A DNA stretch of 59,500 bases from contig JAIRMK010000207.1 in the NCBI GenBank assembly GCA_031258755.1, forward strand, positions 1 to 59,500, in the 5' to 3' direction. Within the stretch, counting starts at the first letter, position 1. Each line of letters opens with the position of its first letter. This document shows, one piece after another, positions 1 through 9,332 of this stretch. Below the pieces are notes generated by a model that saw only the letters and a list, made by a program, of their open reading frames with translations, was not told where the DNA came from and ran no database searches. Both the position numbers and the translations under genes were made by a program. This stretch comes from Prevotellaceae bacterium (GTDB lineage: Bacteria > Bacteroidota > Bacteroidia > Bacteroidales > UBA932).

Positions 1-24
1 TTAGTTCTTAACTCTTAACTAATT

Positions 25-1002
25 ATGTGGAAATGTAAAGGGATTTTGTTTGTTGTCCTGAGCGGTTTTGGCGCCGCGTCCTTTGCACAAACTGTGGAAG
101 TGCGTGCCGGCATTGCGACAGCCGGTACGCCGACAGTTTCAGCTGCCACAGCCACCTTCACCGACCCGCGCGACAGCAAGACGTATAAGACGGTGGTGAT
201 GCCCGACGGCCGGACATGGTTTGCACAAAGCCTGAATTACACCAAAGGGTTGGTGTTTAATCCCTATTCGTATGAGGCCAACGGCAAGCAATTCACTTCG
301 ACCGTGAACGGCGCCCCGGCGATTGGCTCCTACTGGTGTCCGTTAGTGTACGTGGGCGGCGGTAAAGACCGGACGGCCTGTAACACGTATGGGGCGTTAT
401 ACACCTGGGAGACGGCGATGATGGTGGATGGGCAGTATGCGGATGAAGAAAGGAGCGCTACGGCATGGGATGAGTCGTGGGTGTCGAACAGCTATTTTAC
501 TTCGGGCGCGCCCGGTGCGACGGCGAACGCCGACCGGAACAATGCGCGTGGCGGCGTGGATATAAAAGGTGGCGGCCGTGGGATTTGTCCTGCGGGCTGG
601 CATGTGCCCACCGACCGGGAATGGGCGCAGTTGTTGGATGCGGTGGATGGTGATACGACCTTTACGGTTAATCAGAAAGGCATTGGTTGGTGGGGCGTAG
701 CTGCCGGGCGGAAGTTAAAGTCGGCCGGCACGTATGTTGGCGGCGAGCGCGGCGACGGCCGGTGGTCGGATCACGCCACTCGCGGGACGGACGACTATGG
801 TTTTTGTGCCTTGCCGGCGGGTTACCGGCGCAGTAACGGGTCGATGTTTGTTACGCGTGGCTTGGCGGTGGCGTATTGGAGTTCGTCGGTGAGCCGTCGA
901 GGCGACGCCTGGTGCCGGAATTTGAACAGCAGTTCGGCGCAGGTTTACCGGATGAACAACACCCGCTCCTACGGCTTGTCGGTGCGCTGCGTAAAGGATT
1001 AA
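25..1002 (+). CDS. Secreted FISUMP-domain protein
   Basis: This 325-residue protein has a Sec-type signal peptide (hydrophobic to about residue 21, ending FAQ). From about residue 47 it matches the FISUMP (Fibrobacter succinogenes major paralogous) domain. The typical blocks appear in order: DPRDSKTYKTV, then WFAQSLNY, YGALYTWETAM, GICPAGWHVPTDREW, a Gly/Arg-rich LPAGYRR stretch, and a C-terminal YWSSS...GLSVRCVKD. Such proteins are exported, often occur as paralogous families, and have no established function; a surface or adhesive role is a guess. The ATG at 25 is preceded by low-complexity filler, so the promoter is probably outside the window. No partner gene is evident, because the next gene is on the other strand. 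Confidence 0.85.
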   Translation: MWKCKGILFVVLSGFGAASFAQTVEVRAGIATAGTPTVSAATATFTDPRDSKTYKTVVMPDGRTWFAQSLNYTKGLVFNPYSYEANGKQFTSTVNGAPAIGSYWCPLVYVGGGKDRTACNTYGALYTWETAMMVDGQYADEERSATAWDESWVSNSYFTSGAPGATANADRNNARGGVDIKGGGRGICPAGWHVPTDREWAQLLDAVDGDTTFTVNQKGIGWWGVAAGRKLKSAGTYVGGERGDGRWSDHATRGTDDYGFCALPAGYRRSNGSMFVTRGLAVAYWSSSVSRRGDAWCRNLNSSSAQVYRMNNTRSYGLSVRCVKD

Positions 1003-1134
1003 TGGTTAATGGTTAGTGATTCGTGGTTAATAGAAAGACAAATGTGCTAATGTGACTAATTCTTTAATGTGCTAATTAGTCGTCAATCGTCAATCGCATA
1101 TCGAACATCCCGGTTTTTGTCTAATATCTAACGT
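1003..1134. repeat. Low-complexity intergenic filler
   Basis: This gap is made of short degenerate TTAAT, CTAATT, GTCAATC and TCTAAT words with no open frame. Read on the minus strand it contains GTTAGATATTAGAC, a 14-mer that recurs exactly at the thrA-thrB junction (58299-58312). A 16-mer, TAGTTCTTAACTCTTA, is likewise shared between window position 2-17 and 58334-58349. These look like members of one intergenic filler family, not regulatory sites of a single gene. Confidence 0.6.
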
Positions 1135-1524
1135 CTAATTGTCTATAGTCTGTGGACGCTTTTTCCCCAACATGCCCTGCAGCAAAGCTATTTGTTCATC
1201 CTTGCTTCGGAGCAGTTTTTCGTAAACTTCCTTGTTTTCCTGATAGAAATTTTCGATTTTTTGCTGATAGCCGGTTGCGCTTTCCTTGTTGGTTTGTTGA
1301 AAAACGTCATTACCGATTTCTAATAAGTCGGCCAAAGAAACGCCCAGTATTTCCGCGATGCGGAACAGTCTTTCAAGCGTCAGCTTTGTCTCGCCGGTTT
1401 CTATTTTCCGGTATGCCGCCGGGGTTATAGACAATTCATAGGCCATATTGTCGAAGGTATAGCCCTTTTTCATACGTTCTGCCGTAATCTTTTTGATTAC
1501 CTGTGCTATTTTTTCAGGTTCCAT
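1135..1524 (-). CDS. XRE-family helix-turn-helix regulator
   Basis: A small DNA-binding regulator of 129 residues from the ATG at 1524. An in-frame TTG six codons earlier is possible but less likely. The N-terminal ~70 residues form an HTH_3/XRE domain (TFDNMAYELSITPAAYRKIE..., then LTLERLFRIAEILGVSLADLL). The C-terminal third is rich in Glu, Lys and Gln and probably a coiled coil for dimerisation. The gene is divergent from the SusC gene at 1694, so it is a candidate regulator of that locus and of itself. The shared intergenic region carries a matching -7 box and repeated motifs (see 1531-1604). No ligand-binding domain is visible. Confidence 0.85.
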   Translation of the reverse strand: MEPEKIAQVIKKITAERMKKGYTFDNMAYELSITPAAYRKIETGETKLTLERLFRIAEILGVSLADLLEIGNDVFQQTNKESATGYQQKIENFYQENKEVYEKLLRSKDEQIALLQGMLGKKRPQTIDN

Positions 1525-1530
1525 AGGTGT

Positions 1531-1604
1531 TATTTTCCCCAAAAGTAATTATTTTTTCATTAATAATAAAAAAATTCTATTAAAAGTAATTTTTTGGGAA
1601 AAAA
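1531..1604. promoter_or_regulatory. Candidate operator between XRE regulator and SusC
   Basis: The word AAAAGTAATT occurs twice (1541-1550 and 1582-1591). The pair is bracketed by TTTTCCCC on the left and GGGAAAA on the right, giving a loose dyad. On the minus strand, TACTTTTG (1540-1547) matches the Bacteroidota -7 box TAnnTTTG and lies just before the regulator's ATG; no good -33 TTTG was found. The layout suits an autoregulated XRE repressor, but binding is inferred. No convincing promoter for the SusC gene was found; TACCTTTA at 1613-1620 is a one-mismatch candidate. Confidence 0.4.
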
Positions 1605-1693
1605 CTCACACGTACCTTTACCTCGTCTTTGCGAAATTATATTAATAAAGGTAGTTAAAGGCTATAATTAAAAATTAACCAATAAATAACCAG

Positions 1694-4600
1694 ATGAAAA
1701 GAAACATGTATGTATTTTTTTTGAAAAAGACCGGAAACTGTATGTTGCGAAGTCTTTTTTTTATGTTGTTTGGTATTGCATCGGCGTATGCCGCTGTAGC
1801 GGATGACAAACATCGTGTAACAGGATTTGTAAAAACCGATGCGGAGGAGACGCTTATCGGTGTGAGCGTGGCAGAGAAAGGCGCTGCAAACGGAACTGTT
1901 ACCCAGTATGACGGGAGTTTTTCGATTGAGGTATCAAGTCCCGCGGCCGTACTGGTATTCTCGTATGTGGGATTTGCCACTCAGGAAGTGCCGCTGAACG
2001 GTCGAACGGCATTGACCGTTATCATGGAAGAAAGCACGACCGGCCTGGACGAGGTGATTGTGGTGGCTTACGGCACACAGAAAAGGAGTTCGGTAACCGG
2101 CTCCATTGCCGTGGTCAAGGCGGAGGAGCTGAAAACGGTTACGTCGCCCAGTGTGAATACGATGTTGCAGGGAAAAGTGGCGGGCGTGCAAGTCGTAAAC
2201 ACGTCGGGGCGCCCCGGCGAGGCGGCCACTATCCGTATTCGCGGCAAAAGTTCGCTGGGCAGCGATGCTTCCATCGACCCCCTGTGGGTAATTGACGGCG
2301 TGATTTCGGGCACGGGCGCACAATTAAACCCTAATGAAATAGAAACTATCAGTATTCTGAAAGACGCTACGGCTACGGCGCTGTACGGCTCGAGAGCCAC
2401 CAACGGCGTAATTCTTGTCACCACAAAACGCGGGCAGGTGGGGGAAAACGTCTTCAATGCAAGTGTTAAATTCGGCGCAGCCACGCAGCATCTCGGCCGT
2501 TTCAAACTGATGGACGGCCCCGGTTTGTATGATTATACGGTCGGCATGCCGGGCGCTTTGACGCAATACGCATGGCTGGCCGATAAAGACCAGCTGCTGG
2601 CGCACAATACCGACTGGTTTGATTTCGCCACACAAACGGGCATCTCGCAAAATTACACGTTGTCGCACACATTCGGCGTCGAAAAGATACGCAACTTCTT
2701 CTCGCTCGATTATTATCAGGAGGAGGGGACGGTGAAGGGGTATGAATACGAAAGATTCAGCTTCAGGAACAACCTCGACTATACGCCCAACAGCAGGTTG
2801 ACGGTACATGTCAAAGTGGCGGGCAGCTACCGCGACACCGACGACCGGCAGCATTCCCTTTACAGCGCCATGAATTATTTGCCGTGGGACTATCCGTACA
2901 ATACCGATGGCACGGTGAGAACCGGGAAAGAAAACGGCATCAGCACCCTTGAGGACTGGCATGGCAGGGACATGAGCAACTACCTTTACAATAACCAGTA
3001 TGATTGGACTAAGGGCAAACAGATTGGCGTCAATGGCAACATCGGTGTTGACTTTAGAATTACCGACTGGCTGGTGTTTGAATCGAACAACAATATCGGC
3101 TTCCGCTTTTTCCGTGAAACAGTGTATTCCGACCCCCGTTCCATCGGCTCGGAGAGCACGGGCGGGCAGATTGATAACAATACCGACCTGGCCACCACCA
3201 AATACACCAATCAACTGTTGCGGCTGTATAAACTTTTTGCAGACAGGCACGCCGTCAGCGCTTTTCTCGGGTATGAATACAGCGACTATTTGTTTGAAAG
3301 CACCATCGCCAAGGGGCAATCCATACCTATTGACGGGGAAGTGCTGCGGGTGGCGGCAAAACCCTATGCGGTAGATGGGCTGAAATACGGGAATGCCACG
3401 CAATCGGTCTATTTCAACACCAATTATACCTACGACGACAGGTATAATTTCCAATTCTCCTACCGTTACGACGGTTCGTCGAAATTCGGCGCCAACAACC
3501 GCTACGGGAGCTTTTGGACGCTTGGCGCTGCCTGGTCGATTAACCGGGAGCAGTTTATGGAAGACATAAAATGGGTTGACCTGCTTAAACTCAGGGTTAG
3601 CTATGGGTCGATAGGCAACTCGTCGAGTTTGGGCAACTATTCCTACTTAAGCGTCTATAGCCTGAGCACCAATTATGCGGGCACGCCCGCTTCGTTCCCC
3701 AACGTGCTCGGCAACCCTGATTTGACATGGGAAAAATGTTACGAAACCAACTTTGCCGTCGATGCCCGTTTGCTGAACAGGCTGGACTTTACGATTGAAT
3801 ATTATATCAAAAACACCTCCGACCTGCTTTATTCGAGAAAACTCAGTTCGCTGACGGGCTACAACAGCCGGTACGAGAACGTGGGGGCCGTGCGGAACAA
3901 TGGCGTTGAACTTTCGCTTTCGGCCGACATTATTGCGCGCAGCGATGTGGTGTGGTCGGCTGGCCTCAACTTTGGATACAATACGAATAAAATTACCGAA
4001 CTGGCCAACGAAAATGCAGACCAGTTCCCGAATGACTACGGTCACCGTATTTTCCGCGTAGGAGAAGACCGCGACGTGTTCTATTTGCCCGAATGGGCGG
4101 GCGTGGATGTATATACGGGCGCCCCGCTGTGGTATGCGTATGATTCGACCACCGGCGAGCGCAAGGTGGTGACCGACCGTGCAAACGCTTCTTATGTGCT
4201 TACCGGTTCATCCACGCCGAAATTTTTCGGTGGCGTGAATACGTCCGTAAGCTATAAGGGAATTACCCTTTCGGCAATGGGGTCGTTTGTCGGCGGCAAC
4301 AAAATTTATCATTCCGCCCGGCAGTTCTATGACAACGACGGCGCGTACCCAACGTATAATACCCTGGATCTTTCATCGGGGCCTAACGGAAGTTGGGTGC
4401 GGTGGCAAAACCCGGGCGACATCGCCACGCACCCGCAAGCCATTTCCGGCGGCAACCATAATTCCAATGAAGCCTCCACGCGCTTTGTGGAAGATGGCAG
4501 TTACTTCCGGCTCAACAACGTAACCCTGTCGTATGACCTGCCCGAGAAATGGCTGAAAAAAGTAAAGCTCGGCCATGCGCAGATATACCTGACCGGCGAA

Positions 4601-4732
4601 AACCTGTTCACCATCACTAAATTTTCGGGCGCCGACGTCGAAATAGGTATTGGAAACGACAATGGGAACTACAGTGTCGATATCTACCCGTCGGTCCGCC
4701 GTTTTTCTGTCGGAATTAACTTTAGTTTTTAA
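1694..4732 (+). CDS. SusC/RagA-family TonB-dependent outer-membrane transporter
   Basis: This 1012-residue protein imports oligosaccharides or other ligands across the outer membrane, driven by TonB, with the SusD partner as its lid. A signal peptide is followed by a carboxypeptidase-regulatory-like domain (about 40-110: VTGFVKTDAEETLIGVSV... FSYVGFATQEV), then the TonB box region and plug (DEVIVVAYGTQKR, IRIRGKSS, PLWVIDGV, SILKDATATALYGSRATNGVILVTTKRG). A long beta-barrel follows, ending in Phe (VGINFSF). Length is normal for the family. The SusD gene starts 19 bp after its stop and the two are surely co-transcribed. The substrate cannot be read from sequence, and no hydrolase is encoded nearby to suggest one. 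Confidence 0.95.
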   Translation: MKRNMYVFFLKKTGNCMLRSLFFMLFGIASAYAAVADDKHRVTGFVKTDAEETLIGVSVAEKGAANGTVTQYDGSFSIEVSSPAAVLVFSYVGFATQEVPLNGRTALTVIMEESTTGLDEVIVVAYGTQKRSSVTGSIAVVKAEELKTVTSPSVNTMLQGKVAGVQVVNTSGRPGEAATIRIRGKSSLGSDASIDPLWVIDGVISGTGAQLNPNEIETISILKDATATALYGSRATNGVILVTTKRGQVGENVFNASVKFGAATQHLGRFKLMDGPGLYDYTVGMPGALTQYAWLADKDQLLAHNTDWFDFATQTGISQNYTLSHTFGVEKIRNFFSLDYYQEEGTVKGYEYERFSFRNNLDYTPNSRLTVHVKVAGSYRDTDDRQHSLYSAMNYLPWDYPYNTDGTVRTGKENGISTLEDWHGRDMSNYLYNNQYDWTKGKQIGVNGNIGVDFRITDWLVFESNNNIGFRFFRETVYSDPRSIGSESTGGQIDNNTDLATTKYTNQLLRLYKLFADRHAVSAFLGYEYSDYLFESTIAKGQSIPIDGEVLRVAAKPYAVDGLKYGNATQSVYFNTNYTYDDRYNFQFSYRYDGSSKFGANNRYGSFWTLGAAWSINREQFMEDIKWVDLLKLRVSYGSIGNSSSLGNYSYLSVYSLSTNYAGTPASFPNVLGNPDLTWEKCYETNFAVDARLLNRLDFTIEYYIKNTSDLLYSRKLSSLTGYNSRYENVGAVRNNGVELSLSADIIARSDVVWSAGLNFGYNTNKITELANENADQFPNDYGHRIFRVGEDRDVFYLPEWAGVDVYTGAPLWYAYDSTTGERKVVTDRANASYVLTGSSTPKFFGGVNTSVSYKGITLSAMGSFVGGNKIYHSARQFYDNDGAYPTYNTLDLSSGPNGSWVRWQNPGDIATHPQAISGGNHNSNEASTRFVEDGSYFRLNNVTLSYDLPEKWLKKVKLGHAQIYLTGENLFTITKFSGADVEIGIGNDNGNYSVDIYPSVRRFSVGINFSF

Positions 4733-4751
4733 CCCATAAAAAATAATCACA

Positions 4752-6461
4752 ATGAAATTAACGATAATACCTTTAATAAAAATGCTGTGCTGCTTTTCGG
4801 TAGTGGCGCTGTTATTTGGCGGCTGCGATCTTGAACGGTTACCCTACGACGCTGTGGTGAATGAAGGAATGAGTATCGGGGAAGCCGAATCCGTTACACG
4901 GGGCACGTATGCCAAGATGAAAGAAGAATATTACTACAAAACCATTCACCAGGTCGGCGAATACGGCGGCGACAATATTTTACTCAGCGGAACAACGTCC
5001 GACCTGCTGTTCAATTTCTACCGTTATACACGTTCCACCGACAGTTATTACACCGCGCGCGTGTGGCTTTTCACCTACCAAATGATAGGGAACATCAACT
5101 CCGTGCTGTCCATACTCGAATCTTACGAAATGTCTGAAAGCGAGAAAGAATTTGTTGACCACCTCATTGGCGAGAACTTGCTGCTCCGGGCGTTTGCCTA
5201 CTTCAATTGCTGTAATATCTTCGGCCGTCCGTATAGAGACGCCAACGGCGCGGCCAATAATCCGGGCATTCCGATAAAAACGGTGACCGATATTGATTAT
5301 TTCCCGCCGCGCGCCAGCGTTGCCGAAGTATATGAGCAAATGATAAAAGACGCAACCCGCGCTGCACAAAAAATGAAAAGAAGTACTTCTACGCCGAAAA
5401 ACAACAACTACGTGACACAGGAAGTCGCCTGGGCGTTTCTCTCCCGTGTATATCTCTACATGGGACGGTGGGAAGAAGCCGAAGCCTACGCCGATTCGGT
5501 GATTAACTCGGGGCGTTATGCGCTGTTGCAGGGCGACCAGTATGCCAAATATCCGCAACACGTGCCGGAATCAAATTCCGAAACAATTTGGTGTATCCGC
5601 ATGGTGAAAGATGCCGACTTCGCCGATTATTACATGGATTGGTATTCCGTAGGCAGCTTATATTGCACTATCGATGAAATAGGCTGGGGCGAAATGTATC
5701 CTTCCGAATCTTACCTTACCCTGCTGCGGGAAAATCCTTCCGACCTGCGTTTCGCATTTATCGAAAACCAGCCGCACCCCGGTGGGGGACTGTGGATGGT
5801 TTATGTCAATGAGGCGAATAATCAGTGGACTTACGTGACAAAAGAGGTGGTGCAGGAAGGAAATGATTACCGTATTACAGAGTCAGCCAGTTCTTACACC
5901 AACCCCATTGTGCAGAAAGAAACAACCCCCGACGGAAAGATACAGTATTACGTAAATAGCGCGACTGGCGGCGGTACCCGTTACAATGTATGGATCGAAC
6001 CGAAATTGGAAGACAGAAACGGCTATCCCAAACGTTATATTCTCAAAACTTCGTATCAGGAACAACAATCGCAATTGTATTCGCCGGTGCTGTTCCGTTT
6101 GGCGGAAATGTACCTGACCCGTGCCGAAAGCCGGTGTCAACAGGGAGAATTACCGGAGGCCATTGAGGACTTGAATGTGATACGCAACCGTGCACAAATC
6201 CCCGAACGGCCACAATCTAATTCCGACGAAACCGTTCTAAAATGGATTCTCGACGAACGCCGGCTGGAATTGGCATGGGAAGCGCAACGCAAGTACGATA
6301 TTTTCCGTAATCAGGAAATATTGGACAGAAAATACCCCGGCACCCATTTGAGCGGTTCGCCGGTGTTGACAGAGCTTGCCCCCTCCGACCCGCGGGTTGT
6401 GGAATTTATTCCCAAGAGCGAAATCGACGCTTATCCGATAGAACTGCAACAAAACCCTTAA
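4752..6461 (+). CDS. SusD/RagB-family glycan-binding lipoprotein
   Basis: A 569-residue outer-membrane surface lipoprotein that captures substrate for the SusC porin encoded just upstream. The signal peptide ends in a lipobox (LLFGGC, Cys near residue 25). The helical TPR-like core is recognisable from AYFNCCNIFGRPY, AWAFLSRVYLYMGRWEEAEAYADSVI, and the C-terminal LAEMYLTRAESRCQQGELPEAIEDLNVIRNRAQIP and LDERRLELAWEAQRKYDIFR, all classic SusD/RagB blocks. Its position directly after a SusC gene and its normal length make the assignment secure. The ligand is unknown. Confidence 0.95.
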   Translation: MKLTIIPLIKMLCCFSVVALLFGGCDLERLPYDAVVNEGMSIGEAESVTRGTYAKMKEEYYYKTIHQVGEYGGDNILLSGTTSDLLFNFYRYTRSTDSYYTARVWLFTYQMIGNINSVLSILESYEMSESEKEFVDHLIGENLLLRAFAYFNCCNIFGRPYRDANGAANNPGIPIKTVTDIDYFPPRASVAEVYEQMIKDATRAAQKMKRSTSTPKNNNYVTQEVAWAFLSRVYLYMGRWEEAEAYADSVINSGRYALLQGDQYAKYPQHVPESNSETIWCIRMVKDADFADYYMDWYSVGSLYCTIDEIGWGEMYPSESYLTLLRENPSDLRFAFIENQPHPGGGLWMVYVNEANNQWTYVTKEVVQEGNDYRITESASSYTNPIVQKETTPDGKIQYYVNSATGGGTRYNVWIEPKLEDRNGYPKRYILKTSYQEQQSQLYSPVLFRLAEMYLTRAESRCQQGELPEAIEDLNVIRNRAQIPERPQSNSDETVLKWILDERRLELAWEAQRKYDIFRNQEILDRKYPGTHLSGSPVLTELAPSDPRVVEFIPKSEIDAYPIELQQNP

Positions 6462-6491
6462 TTTAAATCATCAAACTAAAAATAAAAACGT

Positions 6492-7376
6492 ATGAAAAAA
6501 ATATTGTTATCATGCATTATTGCCACAGTCGCGTTCTCGTGCGCCAAAGACGAAATCCCTGTTCCAACGGCGCTGATGATCGAAGAACTCGACCTTACCC
6601 TCGTGGCAGAAGGGGAAACCTATCGTAACCGTTTCTATACGACTGCTGCAACCGTCAATGTAGTTATTCCCGAAAGCGCTGCGGAATGGCTTCATGCCGT
6701 TATTGACAACGGTTATCTTGTCATTACCGCCGACCGGAACGCTTCCATCGGGATTCGCACTTCGTCCATGAAAATAGTGACGCCCGAACGGGAAGCTACC
6801 GTGAACATTACACAACAGGGACTGCCTACCAAGCTCATCAAGATTACCGGAGGCGTGCCCTCTTCTTCGCAAAGCAGCGAAGGAATGTGGGAATACACCT
6901 GGGACGGCGACCATGCTACCTATTGGCATTCGCAGTATAGCGCTCCGTCGGCACAATACAACGACCATTTGTTGCAATGGGATTTGGAAAATGACGCGGG
7001 CAGCCTTGACCTCATTATTACCTATCCGCGTAACAATCCAGGCGGAGCTAACGGCAGAACAGGCTATTTCTGTATCTATGTAAAAGGCGACGGCACAGAT
7101 GTGCCGGGCGGCATTGAGGGCGAAGAGCCCGACTGGGATTGGGGCGACCCGCTCGGCTCGGTGGATGCCGATGGGTACAAACTGGTGTATAAAGGCGACG
7201 ATACCTTTAAACAAAATGCATACGGCGGCCCTACCATCATGGTGCTGCCTACACCCATCAACCACCCCACAGGCGTAAAAATGCTGTTTAGAGGAGGCCC
7301 TCAAGGCGCTACGGGCATTTCACGTGGCGGTCACGGCAGCCTGGCCGAGATGGAGCTATATGGTAAAGTTGGTTAA
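6492..7376 (+). CDS. Surface lipoprotein with BACON-like and discoidin-like domains
   Basis: A 294-residue lipoprotein (VAFSCAKDE, lipid-modified Cys at 17, followed by acidic residues). Residues about 30-110 look like a BACON-type beta-sandwich: a VNVVIPESAAEWLHAVI core and an EREATVNITQQGLP ending. Residues about 115-200 resemble an F5/8 type C (discoidin) carbohydrate-binding fold, with WEYTWDGDHATYWHSQYS at the expected ligand loop. The last ~90 residues complete a beta-rich module. It is third in the SusC-SusD operon, 30 bp after the SusD stop. The likely role is an accessory glycan-binding protein on the cell surface. The domain calls rest on motif resemblance. Confidence 0.7.
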   Translation: MKKILLSCIIATVAFSCAKDEIPVPTALMIEELDLTLVAEGETYRNRFYTTAATVNVVIPESAAEWLHAVIDNGYLVITADRNASIGIRTSSMKIVTPEREATVNITQQGLPTKLIKITGGVPSSSQSSEGMWEYTWDGDHATYWHSQYSAPSAQYNDHLLQWDLENDAGSLDLIITYPRNNPGGANGRTGYFCIYVKGDGTDVPGGIEGEEPDWDWGDPLGSVDADGYKLVYKGDDTFKQNAYGGPTIMVLPTPINHPTGVKMLFRGGPQGATGISRGGHGSLAEMELYGKVG

Positions 7377-7423
7377 TAGCACAGTTAAAAAATTATTTAA
7401 AATAACTTAGAATATATCCGATT

Positions 7424-9322
7424 ATGAAAAGTAAACATATTTTTTCTGACCTGTTGCTGTACGTATGTATAGCCGCAATATTCGGTATGGGTAGCTGTAA
7501 AGACCCCATTTATCCGGAAATCGACAAACCCGACCCCACCCGTTCGGGTATTAATGATATTGTATCATTCCATCTGGACCTCTCTCAATTTCCTGAATAT
7601 ACGGAAGGCGATGCGGCGAATGTGGTTATTGTTCCCGAAGCGGATTCTATCTATATTGAAGTGCCGTGGTATGCCGGCATCATTATGGCGCCGGAAATTA
7701 CGGTTTCGTCCAATGCCACCATCGCCCCCATATCGGGCAGCGTGCGTGACTTTTCGCAGGGAACGGTGATTTACACCGTCAGGGCCAATAACGGCGATAA
7801 AAAGGAATGGAAGGTCTATGTGAAATGGTTAGACGAGCCCGAGCCGCCGCTTAGCGATGACCCCCGCCGCCCACTCGAAGAAAACGACAAATATAAAATT
7901 CATAAGATACCGATTTATTCCAATGCCTATACTATTAGCGGAACAGGTATGTCCCTGTCTTCAACCAATGGTATAACATGGACAACGTCGGGCGCAACGG
8001 GTCTGGGGAGCATCTACTTCAATGTGCGGTATCATGGCGAACTGCAACTGGCCCTGCGCGGACGCGCCGGTAATGCCACCGGTGGCACTTTAAGAGTGAG
8101 GATATACGTCAATGAAGAACAATATGTGGAAAACGGCGAGCCTTACGACCATGCTTATCTTTATAAAAAGACCAATCAAACTACAGATACCCTCACCATT
8201 CACCGTATTCATTTGCCCGAAGTGCCGCAAGGCCATGCCGGCCATACGGTACGTATTGACCTCAGCGTAGAAGGCGCCCGCAACGGTAGTTACTACTTCC
8301 GGTTCCCCGAACTTTGGGTGTCGGGATGGGCCACGCGTGGAACAGGCGGTAAGGACCTTACAGGCCTTAACTGGGTTCCTTTAACCAATGAACATTTCGG
8401 ACGTCGCGGCCCGTCGGTACACATCAATATTGAAAAGCCCGCCGGCAACATGGAATATTTTTACAGCGAAGTGTTTATTCCGGAAGGGCAGGATAAGTTA
8501 GGCTCTTATTTCATGTGTAACGGTTTCGGACAGGGCTATGCCGGCATACAGGTGAACTCTGCTACGCAGCGCAGGGTGCTCTTCTCGGTGTGGTCGGCCT
8601 ATACGACCGATAATCCCGCACAAATGGGCAAATATGCGCCCCGCTTAGTCAGGGTGAACAATGATGCGGCATTCAGGAATACGATAACATATACGAAGTT
8701 CGGTGGCGAAGGTTCAGGTGGACAAAGTTATATGGTATATCCGTGGGTGGCTGGCCAAACCTATAAAATGCTTACCCGTGTGCGGCCTCACCCGCAACCC
8801 GAAAAATTCCCCAATTCTTCGCTTTACAAAACATGGTTCCACGATGGCGAAAAATGGATATTTATTGCAGAGTGGCGGCGTATAGAGCTGGATGCAGCCG
8901 ACAACAATGGCGTGGCGCCCACCACCAACTGGTACACCGGCGCCCATCACTTCCTCGAAAATTTCACTCCGAATGAAGGCAATAAAACCCGCTACGGCAC
9001 ATGGAACAACGATTGGTATATCAGCGCTGACGGTGAATGGTACGAAAGCGCTAATTACACCTTTACCAATGACGCCACCGCATCGGCCGGCGACCGGGTA
9101 GATTATGCCGGAGGCATATTGCCGCCCGGCGACCCGCAGGCAGGCGCCGTTTTTCTTAAAATGGGAGGCTATTTCACAGATAATGTGCCGGCGCAAACAC
9201 GATTCGTTAAATCGTTGCGAAACGATCGTCCGGCTATTGATTTTGCAGCGCTTAATGCGATGGGCACCGATGATCCGGCAGCAGATACAATGGTTGACGT
9301 CGGCGAACAATACGAAGAATAG
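7424..9322 (+). CDS. Surface lipoprotein, DUF5018-like + DUF5077-like + DUF3472
   Basis: A 632-residue lipoprotein (MGSCKDPIYPE, Cys near 26). Three parts are visible. Residues about 40-140 form an Ig-like domain of DUF5018 type, ending YTVRANNGDKKEWKVYVKW. Residues about 160-305 form a jelly-roll like DUF5077 (IPIYSNAYTISGTG... FRFPELWVSG). Residues about 310-600 match DUF3472 (YFYSEVFIPEGQD, GGEGSGGQSYMVYPWVAGQTYKML, KTWFHDGEKWIFIAEWRR). DUF5077 followed by DUF3472 is a known Bacteroidota arrangement, usually encoded in PULs and without an assigned enzyme activity. It is the last gene of the first locus. It probably binds or processes the same glycan as the SusC/SusD pair, but no catalytic residues can be named. 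Confidence 0.75.
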   Translation: MKSKHIFSDLLLYVCIAAIFGMGSCKDPIYPEIDKPDPTRSGINDIVSFHLDLSQFPEYTEGDAANVVIVPEADSIYIEVPWYAGIIMAPEITVSSNATIAPISGSVRDFSQGTVIYTVRANNGDKKEWKVYVKWLDEPEPPLSDDPRRPLEENDKYKIHKIPIYSNAYTISGTGMSLSSTNGITWTTSGATGLGSIYFNVRYHGELQLALRGRAGNATGGTLRVRIYVNEEQYVENGEPYDHAYLYKKTNQTTDTLTIHRIHLPEVPQGHAGHTVRIDLSVEGARNGSYYFRFPELWVSGWATRGTGGKDLTGLNWVPLTNEHFGRRGPSVHINIEKPAGNMEYFYSEVFIPEGQDKLGSYFMCNGFGQGYAGIQVNSATQRRVLFSVWSAYTTDNPAQMGKYAPRLVRVNNDAAFRNTITYTKFGGEGSGGQSYMVYPWVAGQTYKMLTRVRPHPQPEKFPNSSLYKTWFHDGEKWIFIAEWRRIELDAADNNGVAPTTNWYTGAHHFLENFTPNEGNKTRYGTWNNDWYISADGEWYESANYTFTNDATASAGDRVDYAGGILPPGDPQAGAVFLKMGGYFTDNVPAQTRFVKSLRNDRPAIDFAALNAMGTDDPAADTMVDVGEQYEE

Positions 9323-9332
9323 ACGTTGCCGT

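Noticed and set aside
2324..3454. Open frame of 376 codons on the minus strand inside the first SusC gene
   Set aside because: The plus strand encodes a full-length SusC protein with all family blocks; the reverse frame has no recognisable motif.
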